Program-made: the position numbers and the translations under genes
Notes under the pieces: model-generated
Told to the model about the DNA's origin: nothing
Seen by the model: the letters and a program-made list of their open reading frames with translations, nothing else
Database searches by the model: none
Shown: in pieces, positions 54,539 through 64,000 of the stretch
How the letters are laid out: every line of letters starts with the position of its first letter
How positions within the stretch are numbered: position 1 is the first letter of the stretch
NCBI RefSeq assembly: GCF_000585995.1
Contig: NZ_CP007410.1
Location: 2,755,430 to 2,819,429, forward strand
Length of the DNA: 64,000 bases
Direction: 5' to 3'
DNA from: Pseudomonas brassicacearum
GTDB taxonomy: Bacteria; Pseudomonadota; Gammaproteobacteria; Pseudomonadales; Pseudomonadaceae

Positions 54539-57196
54539 ATGCGCACCGAACAACCGAAGATGATTTACCTGAAGGACTATCAGGCGCCCGAGTACCTGAT
54601 CGACGAGACACACCTGACCTTCGAGTTGTTCGAGGACCACAGCCTGGTCCATGCGCAACTGGTGATGCGCCGCAATCCCGAGCGCGGTGCCGGGTTGCCG
54701 CCCCTGGTGCTCGATGGCCAGCACCTGGAGCTGGTCTCGCTCAAGCTCGATGACGCTGACCTGGGGCAGGGTGATTACCAGCTGGACGATAGCCACCTGA
54801 CGCTGCAGCCCAAGGTCCAGACCTTTACGATTGACACCACCGTCCGGATCCACCCGGAAACCAACACCGCCCTGGAAGGCTTGTACAAGTCTGGCAGCAT
54901 GTTCTGCACCCAGTGCGAGGCCGAAGGTTTCCGCAAGATCACCTATTACCTCGACCGCCCGGATGTAATGAGCAAGTTCACCACCACCGTGGTGGCCGAG
55001 CAGCACAGCTATCCGGTGCTGCTGTCCAACGGCAACCCGATTGCCAGTGGCCCCGGCGAAGACGGCCGGCACTGGGCGACCTGGGAAGACCCGTTCAAGA
55101 AACCCGCGTATCTGTTTGCCCTGGTGGCCGGTGACCTGTGGTGCGTCGAAGACACCTTCACCACGATGAGTGAGCGCAGCGTGGCGCTGCGCATCTATGT
55201 CGAGCCGGAAAACATCGACAAATGCCAGCACGCCATGACCAGCCTGAAGAAGTCGATGCGCTGGGACGAAGAAGTGTACGGGCGTGAATACGACCTGGAC
55301 ATCTTCATGATTGTCGCGGTCAACGACTTCAACATGGGCGCCATGGAGAACAAGGGTCTCAACATCTTCAACTCCAGCGCCGTGCTGGCCCGCGCCGAAA
55401 CCGCCACCGACGCCGCGCACCAGCGGGTCGAGGCGATCGTTGCCCACGAATATTTCCACAACTGGTCGGGCAACCGCGTGACCTGCCGCGACTGGTTCCA
55501 GCTGTCGCTCAAGGAAGGCTTCACGGTGTTCCGCGATGCCGGGTTCTCGGCCGACATGAACTCCGCCACCGTCAAGCGTATCCAGGACGTGGCTTACCTG
55601 CGCACCCACCAGTTCGCTGAAGACGCAGGCCCCATGGCCCACCCGGTGCGTCCGGACAGCTTCATCGAGATCTCCAATTTCTACACCCTGACCGTGTACG
55701 AAAAGGGGTCGGAAGTGGTCGGCATGATCCACACCCTGCTGGGGCCAGAGGGTTTCCGCAAGGGCAGCGACCTGTACTTCGAGCGTCACGACGGCCAAGC
55801 CGTGACCTGCGATGACTTCATCAAGGCCATGGAAGATGCCAATGGCGTCGACCTGGCCCAGTTCAAACGCTGGTACAGCCAGGCCGGTACGCCACGGCTG
55901 GCGGTGAGCGAGGCCTACGACGCCACGGCCAAGACCTACAGCCTGACCTTCAGCCAGAGTTGCCCGCCAACCCCGGACAAGCAGGAAAAACTGCCTTTCG
56001 TGATCCCCGTCGAACTTGGCTTGCTGGACAGCAAGGGCGCTGAAATACCGTTGCGCCTGGCCGATGAAGCGGCGGCAAGCGGCACCTCCCGGGTGATCTC
56101 GGTGACTGAAGCCGAGCAGACCTTCACCTTCGTCGACATTGCCGAACAACCTTTGCCATCGTTGCTGCGCGGCTTCTCGGCGCCGGTGAAGCTGAGCTTC
56201 CCGTACAGCCGCGACCAGTTGATGTTCCTGATGCAACACGACAGCGACGGCTTCAACCGCTGGGATGCCGGCCAGCAGTTGTCGGTGCAAGTGTTGCAGG
56301 AACTGATCGCCCAGCATCAGCAGGGCGCCAGCCTGTCACTGGACCCGCGCCTGGTCAGTGCGCTACGCACCGTGCTGTCGGACGAATCCCTGGACCAGGC
56401 CATGGTCGCGGAAATGCTCTCGCTGCCAAGCGAGGCCTATCTGGCGGAAATCAGCGAAGTGGCCGACGTCGACGCGATCCATGCCGCCCGCGAGTTCGCT
56501 CGCCGACAGTTGGCCGAGAACCTGTTCGAAGGCCTGTGGCTGCGTTATGAAGCCAACCGTGACCTGTCGAAACGCACGCCGTATGTGGCCGAGGCCGAGC
56601 ATTTCGCCCGGCGTGCGTTGCAGAACATCGCGCTGTCGTACCTGATGCTCACCGACAAGCCCGAGGTGTTGAGTGCGACCCTGGAGCAGTTCGACAGCGC
56701 CGATAACATGACCGAACGCCTCACGGCGTTGGCGGTGTTGGTCAATTCGCCGTTCGAAGCCGAGAAGGCCAAGGCCCTGGAAGTGTTCGCGGAAAACTTC
56801 AAGGGCAATCCGCTGGTCATGGACCAATGGTTCAGCGTCCAGGCCGGCAGCCCGTTGCCCGGTGGCCTGGCGCGGGTCAAGGCGCTGATGGAGCACCCGG
56901 CGTTCAATATCAAGAACCCGAACAAGGTGCGGGCACTGGTCGGCGCGTTCGCCGGGCAGAACCTGATCAACTTCCACGCCGCCGACGGTTCGGGTTATCG
57001 CTTCCTGGCGGACCTGGTGATCCAGCTCAATGGCTTCAACCCACAGATCGCCTCCCGGCAGCTGGCGCCACTTACCCGCTGGCGCAAATACGACAGCGCC
57101 CGCCAGGCGTTGATGAAGGGTGAACTGGAACGCATCCTGGCGTCGGGCGGGCTGTCGGCCGATGTGTTTGAAGTGGTGAGCAAGAGCTTGGCATAA
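54539..57196 (+). CDS. pepN: aminopeptidase N (M1 family)
   Basis: An 885-residue zinc aminopeptidase. The exopeptidase motif GAMENKG and the zinc site HEYFHNW (HExxH) are present, with the third ligand Glu in LKEGFTVFRD. The length matches bacterial PepN. It removes N-terminal residues from peptides in the cytoplasm. It could be read with the upstream genes because the gap is only 13 bases. Confidence 0.96.
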   Translation: MRTEQPKMIYLKDYQAPEYLIDETHLTFELFEDHSLVHAQLVMRRNPERGAGLPPLVLDGQHLELVSLKLDDADLGQGDYQLDDSHLTLQPKVQTFTIDTTVRIHPETNTALEGLYKSGSMFCTQCEAEGFRKITYYLDRPDVMSKFTTTVVAEQHSYPVLLSNGNPIASGPGEDGRHWATWEDPFKKPAYLFALVAGDLWCVEDTFTTMSERSVALRIYVEPENIDKCQHAMTSLKKSMRWDEEVYGREYDLDIFMIVAVNDFNMGAMENKGLNIFNSSAVLARAETATDAAHQRVEAIVAHEYFHNWSGNRVTCRDWFQLSLKEGFTVFRDAGFSADMNSATVKRIQDVAYLRTHQFAEDAGPMAHPVRPDSFIEISNFYTLTVYEKGSEVVGMIHTLLGPEGFRKGSDLYFERHDGQAVTCDDFIKAMEDANGVDLAQFKRWYSQAGTPRLAVSEAYDATAKTYSLTFSQSCPPTPDKQEKLPFVIPVELGLLDSKGAEIPLRLADEAAASGTSRVISVTEAEQTFTFVDIAEQPLPSLLRGFSAPVKLSFPYSRDQLMFLMQHDSDGFNRWDAGQQLSVQVLQELIAQHQQGASLSLDPRLVSALRTVLSDESLDQAMVAEMLSLPSEAYLAEISEVADVDAIHAAREFARRQLAENLFEGLWLRYEANRDLSKRTPYVAEAEHFARRALQNIALSYLMLTDKPEVLSATLEQFDSADNMTERLTALAVLVNSPFEAEKAKALEVFAENFKGNPLVMDQWFSVQAGSPLPGGLARVKALMEHPAFNIKNPNKVRALVGAFAGQNLINFHAADGSGYRFLADLVIQLNGFNPQIASRQLAPLTRWRKYDSARQALMKGELERILASGGLSADVFEVVSKSLA

Positions 57197-57215
57197 ACAG
57201 GCAGCGTCGTACCTT

Positions 57216-57346
57216 TGTGGCGAGGGAGCTTGCTCCCGCTGGCCTGCGAAGCAGGCCCGATCCTGGTTCCCTTTCGCTGCGAATAGCGGGTGGACCAAGG
57301 TCAGGGAGTCCTTCGGCCTCCAGCGGGAGCAAGCTCCCTCGCCACA
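57216..57346. repeat. REPIN
   Basis: TGTGGCGAGGGAGCTTGCTCCC faces GGGAGCAAGCTCCCTCGCCACA after pepN. Confidence 0.85.
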
Positions 57347-57424
57347 TTCATCACCCTCGCGAATGTCTTCTTATTCGCCCTTGGCCTATATGCCCCTGGT
57401 TAACAAAAGATAACGTGGCGTCGA

Positions 57425-57454
57425 TTGTCAGACCTTTCGAAAGCCCGATAGGAT
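57425..57454 (+). promoter_or_regulatory. possible sigma-70 promoter for the YCF48-RND pair
   Basis: TTGTCA at 57425-57430 and TAGGAT at 57449-57454 with an 18-base spacer. Otherwise the 240 bases between the REPIN and the next gene show nothing distinct. Confidence 0.35.
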
Positions 57455-57583
57455 AGACCCGCTTGCAAAGTGGCTCTAGATTGCAGGTTTCAGGGCTATG
57501 CTCAATGCCTGGCAATGTGGAAGAACCGCTTATGGCGCCCTGAAAAGGTTGATGACCTAACAATAATAATGGGGGAAAGGTCT

Positions 57584-58636
57584 ATGAATGAGCCTGTCAT
57601 GGCTGTGGGCCGCTGCCGCCCGCCAATGCTGCGCAAAGTCGCGTTGCTGGCTGCGGTGCTCTCGCTGCTGGGCTCTGCCGTGTTGTCGGCACCGGTGATG
57701 GCTGTTGCGGCGTCGACGTCCGACGTCATTTACTCCGTCGAATCGGCCAAGGCCAGCAAAACCCTGATGCTCGATGTGGCCCACGCCGGCCAGCGCCTGG
57801 TGGCGGTCGGTGATCGTGGGCACATTGTCTATTCCGACGACCAGGGCACGTCCTGGACCCAGGCCAAGGTGCCGAGCCGACAACTGCTCACCGCGGTCTT
57901 TTTCGTCGACGACAAACACGGCTGGGCCGTGGGGCACGATGCGCAGATCCTCGCCAGCGACGACGGTGGCAGCACCTGGACCAAGCAATACGAAGACCTC
58001 ACCCGTGAAGCGCCGCTGCTGGACGTCTGGTTCAAGGACGCCAATAACGGTTTTGCCGTGGGCGCCTACGGTGCGCTGTTGGCAACCACCGATGCCGGCA
58101 AGCACTGGGAAGACGTCAGCGATCGCCTCGACAACGAAGACCAGTTTCACCTCAACGCGATCACTGCCGTGAAAGACGCTGGGCTGTTCATCGTGGGCGA
58201 GGCCGGCAGCATGTTCCGCTCCAGCGACGACGGCCAGACCTGGGAAAAGCTTGAAGGCCCGTACGAAGGTTCGCTGTTCGGGGTCATCGGCACGGCCCAG
58301 CCCTCGACGCTGCTGGCCTACGGCTTGCGCGGCAATCTCTATCGCTCCACCGACTTCGGCGATACCTGGGAACAGGTCGAGCTCAAGGCTGCCCGGGGTG
58401 CCCTGGAGTTCGGCCTGTCAGGGGCCACGTTGTTGCCGGACGGTTCCATCGTGATCGTCGGCAACGGCGGTAGCGTGGTGCGCAGTACCGACGACGGCGT
58501 GACCTTCAGCGTGTTCAACCGTCCGGATCGGATTTCCGTGGCGGCCGTCACGACTGCGGGCAACGGCAACCTGATCCTGGCGGGACAAGGGGGCGTGCGC
58601 GCCACCACCTCCACCGGCGCCGAACTGAGCAAATGA
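57584..58636 (+). CDS. YCF48/HCF136-like exported beta-propeller protein
   Basis: A 350-residue protein with a signal peptide (LRKVALLAAVLSLLGSAVLS) and a propeller of sialidase-like repeats (SDDQGTSW, SDDGGSTWTK, TTDAGKHWE, SSDDGQTWEK, STDFGDTWEQ). The ATG at 57584 has GGGGGAAAGG upstream. In Pseudomonas such proteins are encoded beside RND/MMPL exporters, as here (44-base gap), and are presumed periplasmic partners. The cargo is unknown. Confidence 0.82.
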   Translation: MNEPVMAVGRCRPPMLRKVALLAAVLSLLGSAVLSAPVMAVAASTSDVIYSVESAKASKTLMLDVAHAGQRLVAVGDRGHIVYSDDQGTSWTQAKVPSRQLLTAVFFVDDKHGWAVGHDAQILASDDGGSTWTKQYEDLTREAPLLDVWFKDANNGFAVGAYGALLATTDAGKHWEDVSDRLDNEDQFHLNAITAVKDAGLFIVGEAGSMFRSSDDGQTWEKLEGPYEGSLFGVIGTAQPSTLLAYGLRGNLYRSTDFGDTWEQVELKAARGALEFGLSGATLLPDGSIVIVGNGGSVVRSTDDGVTFSVFNRPDRISVAAVTTAGNGNLILAGQGGVRATTSTGAELSK

Positions 58637-58679
58637 GTCAGGCCTATAAGACGGGCATAAAAACAAGAAGGCGGACCCC

Positions 58680-61055
58680 ATGAGCAGTCATCACCAAGAC
58701 AAGGCGACGTTCCTCGAGCGCCTGATTTTCAACAACCGCCCGGCAGTGATCGTCATTTGCCTGCTGGTCAGCGTTTTCCTGTTCTGGCAGGCCACGCTGA
58801 TCCGGCCGTCCACCAGTTTCGAAAAGATGATCCCCCTTGAGCACCCCTTCATCCAGAAGATGCTCGAACACCGCAATGACCTGGCGAACCTGGGCAACAC
58901 GGTGCGGATTTCCGTGGAGGCCACCAACGGCGATATCTTCTCCAAGGAATACATGGAGACCCTGCGCCAGATCCACGACGAAGTCTTCTACATCTCCGGC
59001 GTCGACCGCTCCGGGCTCAAGTCGCTGTGGAGCCCGAGCGTGCGTTGGACCGAAGTGACGGAGGAGGGCTTCGCCGGCGGCGAGGTGATCCCCCAGAGCT
59101 ACAACGGCTCGGCCGACAGCCTCGACCTGCTGCGTAACAACGTGCTCAAGTCCGGTCAGGTCGGGCGTTTGGTGGCGAACGATTTCAAGTCGAGCATCGT
59201 CGACATCCCGCTGTTGGAGTCCTACCCGGATCCCCAGGACCAGGGCAAATTGCTCGCCCTGGACTACCAGAAGTTCTCCCACGAGCTTGAAGACAAGATC
59301 CGCAACAAGTTCGAAGCCCAGAACCCCAACGTGCAGATCCACATCGTCGGCTTCGCCAAGAAGGTCGGCGACCTGATCGACGGGCTGGTCATGGTGGTGC
59401 TGTTCTTCGGCGTGGCCTTCGTCATCACGCTGATCCTGCTGTACTGGTTCACGAACTGCATGCGCAGCACCGTTGCGGTGTTGACCACCACCCTGGTGGC
59501 GGTGGTCTGGCAACTGGGGCTGATGCATGCGGCCGGTTTCGGCCTCGATCCGTACTCGATGCTGGTGCCGTTCCTGATCTTCGCCATCGGCATTTCCCAT
59601 GGCGTGCAGAAAATCAACGGCATCGCCTTGCAGTCCAGCGAGGCGGATAACGCCCTGACGGCGGCGCGGCGCACCTTCCGGCAGTTGTTCCTGCCGGGCA
59701 TGATCGCAATCCTGGCGGACGCCGTCGGTTTCATCACGTTGCTGATCATCGACATCGGCGTGATCCGCGAACTGGCCATCGGCGCCTCCATCGGCGTGGC
59801 GGTGATCGTGTTCACCAACCTGATCCTGCTGCCGGTGGCGATCTCCTACGCCGGCATCAGCAAGCGCGCGGTCGAGCGCAGTAAAAAAGATGCGACCCGC
59901 GAACATCCGTTCTGGCGCCTGCTGTCGAACTTCGCCAGCGCCAAGGTTGCGCCGGTGTCCATTGCCCTGGCGGTGATCGCTTTTGGCGGTGGCCTCTGGT
60001 ACAGCCAGAACCTGAAGATCGGCGATTTGGATCAGGGGGCGCCGGAACTGCGTCCGGACTCACGCTACAACCAGGACAACAACTTCATCATCAGCAACTA
60101 TTCCACCAGCTCCGATGTGCTGGTGGTGATGGTCAAGACCAAGACCGAAGGCTGCTCGCGCTACGAGGCCATGGCGCCTATCGACGAACTGATGTGGAAG
60201 ATGCAGAACACCGAGGGCGTGCAATCGGCGATTTCCTTGGTGACCGTGTCCAAGCAGATGATCAAGGGCATGAACGAGGGCAACCTGAAATGGGAAACCC
60301 TGTCGCGCAACCCTGACGTGCTGAACAACTCCATTGCCCGGGCCGATGGCCTGTACAACAACAGCTGCTCCCTGGCGCCGGTGCTGGTGTTCCTCAACGA
60401 CCACAAGGCCGAGACCCTGGACCGGGCAGTGAAGGCGGTGCAGGACTTTGCCAAGGAAAACAACCGCGATGGCCTTGAGTTCATCCTTGCCGCCGGTAAC
60501 GCCGGAATCGAGGCCGCTACCAACGAAGTGATCAAGGAGTCGGAGCTGACTATCCTGATCCTGGTGTACATCTGCGTGGCGACCATGTGCATGATCACCT
60601 TCCGTTCCTGGGCGGCGACGCTGTGCATCGTGCTGCCACTGGTGCTGACCTCGGTGCTGGGCAACGCCCTGATGGCGTTCATGGGCATCGGCGTGAAGGT
60701 CGCGACCTTGCCGGTGGTGGCGCTGGGCGTGGGGATTGGCGTGGACTACGGCATCTACATCTACAGTCGTCTGGAAAGCTTCCTGCGGGCCGGATTGCCG
60801 TTGCAGGAGGCGTACTACCAAACGCTGAAATCCACCGGCAAGGCCGTGCTGTTCACCGGCCTGTGCCTGGCCATCGGTGTCTGCACCTGGATCTTCTCGG
60901 CCATCAAGTTCCAGGCGGACATGGGGTTGATGCTGACGTTCATGCTGCTGTGGAACATGTTCGGCGCGCTGTGGCTGCTGCCGGCGCTGGCACGGTTCCT
61001 GATCAAGCCTGAGAAACTGGCGGGGCAGAAGGGCAATTCGTTGTTTGCGCACTGA
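58680..61055 (+). CDS. RND-superfamily (MMPL-type) exporter
   Basis: A 791-residue membrane protein with two symmetrical halves. Each half has one helix, a large periplasmic loop, then five helices. The SSD/MMPL-like motif GVGIGVDYGIYIYSRL lies in the second half and FAIGISHGVQKINGI in the first. It probably exports a hydrophobic compound with its YCF48 partner. In related clusters DUF1302 and DUF1329 outer-membrane partners are found alongside; they are absent here. Confidence 0.88.
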   Translation: MSSHHQDKATFLERLIFNNRPAVIVICLLVSVFLFWQATLIRPSTSFEKMIPLEHPFIQKMLEHRNDLANLGNTVRISVEATNGDIFSKEYMETLRQIHDEVFYISGVDRSGLKSLWSPSVRWTEVTEEGFAGGEVIPQSYNGSADSLDLLRNNVLKSGQVGRLVANDFKSSIVDIPLLESYPDPQDQGKLLALDYQKFSHELEDKIRNKFEAQNPNVQIHIVGFAKKVGDLIDGLVMVVLFFGVAFVITLILLYWFTNCMRSTVAVLTTTLVAVVWQLGLMHAAGFGLDPYSMLVPFLIFAIGISHGVQKINGIALQSSEADNALTAARRTFRQLFLPGMIAILADAVGFITLLIIDIGVIRELAIGASIGVAVIVFTNLILLPVAISYAGISKRAVERSKKDATREHPFWRLLSNFASAKVAPVSIALAVIAFGGGLWYSQNLKIGDLDQGAPELRPDSRYNQDNNFIISNYSTSSDVLVVMVKTKTEGCSRYEAMAPIDELMWKMQNTEGVQSAISLVTVSKQMIKGMNEGNLKWETLSRNPDVLNNSIARADGLYNNSCSLAPVLVFLNDHKAETLDRAVKAVQDFAKENNRDGLEFILAAGNAGIEAATNEVIKESELTILILVYICVATMCMITFRSWAATLCIVLPLVLTSVLGNALMAFMGIGVKVATLPVVALGVGIGVDYGIYIYSRLESFLRAGLPLQEAYYQTLKSTGKAVLFTGLCLAIGVCTWIFSAIKFQADMGLMLTFMLLWNMFGALWLLPALARFLIKPEKLAGQKGNSLFAH

Positions 61056-61117
61056 CTGCTGGCAGAATGCAATGCTGCAACCTTGAGACTATCCACTCAA
61101 GGGAGCCTGGAATGTTC

Positions 61118-61756
61118 TGTGGCGAGGGAGCTTGCTCCCGCTGGGCGTGAAGCAGCCCCCAAGCCTGACACCTCGTTACAACTGGCTGATCGCACCCAGC
61201 CTTTTGGGGCTGCTGCGCAGCCCAGCGGGGATAAATCCCCTCGCCACAAGAAGTCTTCAGTCCGGGTTTATGTGGCGAGGGAGCTTGCTCCCGCTGGGCT
61301 GCGAAGCAGCCCCCAAACCAGGCACCTCGGTGTAACTGGCTGATCGCGCCCAGCCTTTTTGGGGCTGCTGCGCAGCCCAGCGGGAGCAAGCTCCCTCGCC
61401 ACGGGTTTTATGTTTGGCCATGGGCTGGGTGAATCAGGCAGTTCAGCCACTTTTACCAAGCACGAACCTGTGGTGAGGGGATTTATCCCCGTTGGGCTGC
61501 GAAGCAGCCCTCAAACCAGGCACCTCGGTATAGCTGGCTGTTCGCACCCAGCCTTTTTGGGGCTGCTGCGCAGCCCCGCGGGGATAAATCCCTTCGCCAC
61601 AAGAAGTCCTCAGTCCGGGTTTATGTGGCGAGGGAGCTTGCTCCCGCTGGGCTGCGAAGCAGCCCCCAAACCAGGCACCTCGGTGTAACCGGCTGATCGC
61701 ACCCAGCTTTTTTGGGGCTGCTGCGCAGCCCAGCGGGAGCAAGCTCCCTCGCCACA
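61118..61756. repeat. cluster of four REPINs, two of them tandemly duplicated
   Basis: REPINs span about 61118-61248, 61270-61402, 61469-61603 and 61625-61756. The first has a GCTTGCTCCC left arm but a GGGGATAAATCCCC right arm, so it is a hybrid of two REP families. The linker AGAAGTC(T/C)TCAGTCCGGGTT recurs 354 bp apart, showing that the block was duplicated. Confidence 0.9.
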
Positions 61757-61805
61757 ATGAGTTACCGCCGTCTCAAGTGGGCAGCGTTTTGCTCTTTCAC
61801 CGTGA

Positions 61806-64000
61806 TCAAGGCGCCAATGGCAAGAACTTGCTTTGCGCCAACGGCCTGCCGATCTGTCCTCGATGCACATTCACCACCGCGTAAGGGCTTTTCGCCTTGG
61901 CCAGCATTGAATGGTAGTGCTCCTTGCGCTGTTCCTTGGTTTTCAAATGCGCGACGCTAAAGTCAGCTTTTGGCGTGTCCGCCGCTTCGTAATGAAAGTG
62001 CGCATACCAGAGGGGCCAACCGTCCCGGTCATTGATGGCGTACTCCTGGAGGAAATCCTTGCGCTCGCCTTTCAAGGCTTTGCGTTCACCGAGCATCGCG
62101 ACTTGCACCAGGTTTTTCTCGAACAGGTAGCGAAGGTTGCTGTCGGTGGGCGGCAGTTTCAGGCTCAATTCGGTGCGCAGCTCGCTGCCCCGGGTGGTCA
62201 GGCGCGAAACGGCGTCTGACAGTTGCCCGGTCAGTGTTTGATCGGCTGCGGTGCGCGGGTTTTTCGAGGCGGTGAAGGCTCGTTCGAGTTCTTCGGACAG
62301 CTTGCGGTAGCGACTTGCCTCATTGCTCAGGATTTCTTCGATTTCCTGAGGGAAGCGGCACTGGGTTTTATAGCGCTCGGCGTTCGCCAGACTGTTGTCC
62401 AGTTGCCCGAGCAGTTTTCGTGCATCGGCCTTGATCGCTTTGACTGAGCGTGTGCGGGGTGCCGGGGCCGGTCGTTGGACTTCGACGATGTCCCAGACGT
62501 CGTCGTGTTGCGAGTAGGTGGCGAGCAGCCTGTCGTCGACTTCAGAGCGCAGCTCGACAACCTCGATCGGCAGTGACGTGCCGGCCGGCTTCAAGTCACC
62601 AATCAACACGCCGCTCTTGCGCGTCTTGATCACCTTTTTCTGCGGACGTCCGGCAGCTGTCCTGCTGCGTTTGGGCGGGCGCCTGCGGGGCTGCGGCTCG
62701 GGCTTGATTTCGGCGGCCAGCTTCGTGGACGCCTCTTCATAAAGACCCTCGACCAGCCTGAACAGCCTGCCGAAATAAGACGTGTCCATGTCAGCGGCAT
62801 TGAGGGCTTTCATGCCCTGCATGGCATCGAGTGCCGCGCCATAGTGTTCAATCAGGCTTTCCAGGACCTCGATCTGTTCCGATGGGGTCAGCTCGTAGGT
62901 GCTCAGGTCGGATTGGGAGCTCGCCTGCTCCATCAACAGCTTGGTGATGCTGTGCAGGTTCTCGGGAAGATTGGAGTCGGGATCCTTGAATATCAGTGCC
63001 GCCAGCGTAGGCACTTGCAGGGCCTTGGTGGCCAATGCTGTTCGTTCACCTAATGGACGGTCCAGGGTCAGGCGCTCGAAGACTTGCGCGCCGGCGGCAT
63101 CCAGGTTCAACAGCGCTTCCAGATAACGATCCCTGAGTTCCAGCCAATAGATCGAGCGATCGTTGATGTCACTCAAGGCGTTCAGGTAGTCGAAATAATC
63201 GAGAAGGTTGCCAGCGACATTCGCTTGAAGGGTCGAAAAATCTTGCGTGAATTGGCCATAAGCGGCATCCAGCGCCGTCAGCTCGAATTCGTTGATCAGG
63301 AAGCCCTTGCGGGCGTTGTTGACCACGTTCTCCATCAAGGCGCGAATGATGCCGGGGGGTAATTGCATATCGTGGCTGGCATATTCGGTGACGTTGTCCA
63401 GCAGCTTCAGATAGGTGTCAGTCTGCTCCTCAAGGAGCTTGTAGAACCGCGCCCGCTTGTCCGCGCGTTGCGCCTCGGTAAAGTTGCCTGCCTGGGTCCT
63501 GGTCATGACTTCCTGGGCGGTATCCAGGGCGCGTTGCCGATCGGCCTCGTCCTTGTAATAACCCTTCAGCAGCTCGCTCAGTTCGGCCGCGCGTTGGGCC
63601 TTGAGGTCCCGCAGTTTGGCCAGGCGCTTGGGCGGCATGCCCCCTCGCAGGCGCAGACGCAGGTCGATGGACCAGTTGCCGCGGGCATCGGGTTGCAACA
63701 CTGGGCCATTCTGGGTCGGATCCCGCGGGGCGAGCGGGTTGACGATGATCGCGCTGCCGTCCGATTCCGGGGTCACCTGATACATTTTTCCGTCCACCAG
63801 GGCGTGCCAGGTGTTCCGGATGACGTACAGGCCCGTGTAGGGGCCGTATTTTGTCGGCTCGGGCATGGATGCCGGTTGGCTTACCTGAAAACGCTGCAGG
63901 CGGGCGAGTTGCTCCGGTGTCAGCCGACGGCGGGCGCTGGCGAAACTGAGGTCCAGGTTTCTGCTGGTGTTCTCCAAGCGTGCGCCTGGCAAGGCCACCG
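61806..64000 (-). CDS. C-terminal part of a giant DUF6543/dermonecrotic-type toxin, 5' end outside window
   Basis: About 731 residues of a frame that stays open to the window edge. Features match the C-terminal part of very large Pseudomonas DUF6543 (dermonecrotic toxin-like) proteins. There is a YGPYTGLYVIRNTWHALVDG block, then NPLAPRDPTQNGPVLQPDARGNW ending in LRLRGG, a long helical middle, a basic linker (PRRRPPKRSRTA), and a final domain with WYAHFHYEAA and SVAHLKTKEQRKEHY. The role is probably a secreted or cell-associated toxin; delivery and activity are unknown. No gene for an immunity protein is visible on its 3' side. Confidence 0.72.
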   Translation of the reverse strand, partial: VALPGARLENTSRNLDLSFASARRRLTPEQLARLQRFQVSQPASMPEPTKYGPYTGLYVIRNTWHALVDGKMYQVTPESDGSAIIVNPLAPRDPTQNGPVLQPDARGNWSIDLRLRLRGGMPPKRLAKLRDLKAQRAAELSELLKGYYKDEADRQRALDTAQEVMTRTQAGNFTEAQRADKRARFYKLLEEQTDTYLKLLDNVTEYASHDMQLPPGIIRALMENVVNNARKGFLINEFELTALDAAYGQFTQDFSTLQANVAGNLLDYFDYLNALSDINDRSIYWLELRDRYLEALLNLDAAGAQVFERLTLDRPLGERTALATKALQVPTLAALIFKDPDSNLPENLHSITKLLMEQASSQSDLSTYELTPSEQIEVLESLIEHYGAALDAMQGMKALNAADMDTSYFGRLFRLVEGLYEEASTKLAAEIKPEPQPRRRPPKRSRTAAGRPQKKVIKTRKSGVLIGDLKPAGTSLPIEVVELRSEVDDRLLATYSQHDDVWDIVEVQRPAPAPRTRSVKAIKADARKLLGQLDNSLANAERYKTQCRFPQEIEEILSNEASRYRKLSEELERAFTASKNPRTAADQTLTGQLSDAVSRLTTRGSELRTELSLKLPPTDSNLRYLFEKNLVQVAMLGERKALKGERKDFLQEYAINDRDGWPLWYAHFHYEAADTPKADFSVAHLKTKEQRKEHYHSMLAKAKSPYAVVNVHRGQIGRPLAQSKFLPLAP

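Overview
The window looks like chromosomal DNA of a Pseudomonas of the fluorescens group. Base composition is high in GC. Most proteins are recognisable Pseudomonas housekeeping or accessory families. The intergenic spaces are full of the REP/REPIN palindromes typical of this group, of the GTGGGAGCGGGCTTGCTCGCGA-like, TGTGGCGAGGGAGCTTGCTCCC-like and TGTGGCGAGGGGATTTATCCCC-like kinds. This assignment rests on recognition only; no search was run.

Layout. 0-4.2 kb: the end of a type VI secretion operon (tssM cut by the window edge, then tssA). 4.2-8.7 kb: a hydroxyacid dehydrogenase, a three-repeat Ig-like protein, a lipocalin-like protein beside a dehydrogenase remnant, and a serine-type transporter. 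8.7-9.9 kb: a higher-order tandem REP array. 9.9-22.8 kb: acnB, a DUF1289 protein, a tandem Usp protein, miaE, a GFA protein, an alkA-type glycosylase with ada (alkylation repair), a Gly-rich exported protein, trkH, a LysE exporter facing an AraC regulator, and a GAF-GGDEF cyclase. 22.8-23.9 kb: a second REP array fused to a truncated IS3-type remnant. 23.9-25.4 kb: a colicin M-like bacteriocin and a four-TM candidate immunity gene, bounded by two copies of the 3' end of fabI. 25.4-38.6 kb: fabI, a yej-type peptide ABC importer with two binding proteins, mltD, gloB, a methyltransferase, rnhA and dnaQ. 38.8-41.4 kb: a GNAT, a LysR regulator, a small protein and an FMN reductase. 41.6-47.5 kb: accessory DNA with a 1398-residue modular Ig-like/beta-propeller protein, a small unknown gene and a DUF6124 gene behind a C4-like structured RNA. 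47.7-49.4 kb: arsRB. 49.5-57.2 kb: DUF1853 and nadK-phosphatase-rhomboid-DUF1315-DUF2797-pepN. 57.6-61.1 kb: a YCF48 protein with an RND/MMPL exporter. 61.1-61.8 kb: four REPINs. 61.8 kb to the end: the C-terminal part of a giant DUF6543/dermonecrotic-type toxin.

The most interesting signals are these. (1) Three promoters of uncharacterised genes (near 6.4, 41.5 and 46.7 kb) carry a perfect 16-bp dyad CTGTCA-N4-TGACAG (CTG-N10-CAG, as in LuxR boxes), each about 42-44 bases upstream of the start implied by a -10 hexamer. No luxI or luxR gene is in view. (2) A colicin M-like toxin/immunity cassette sits inside a duplicated fabI tail. (3) A leader RNA before the DUF6124 gene has two upstream segments complementary, in order, to two segments next to the ribosome binding region, which is the layout of phage C4 antisense RNAs. 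(4) The large Ig-like protein ends in a beta-propeller of visibly different base composition.
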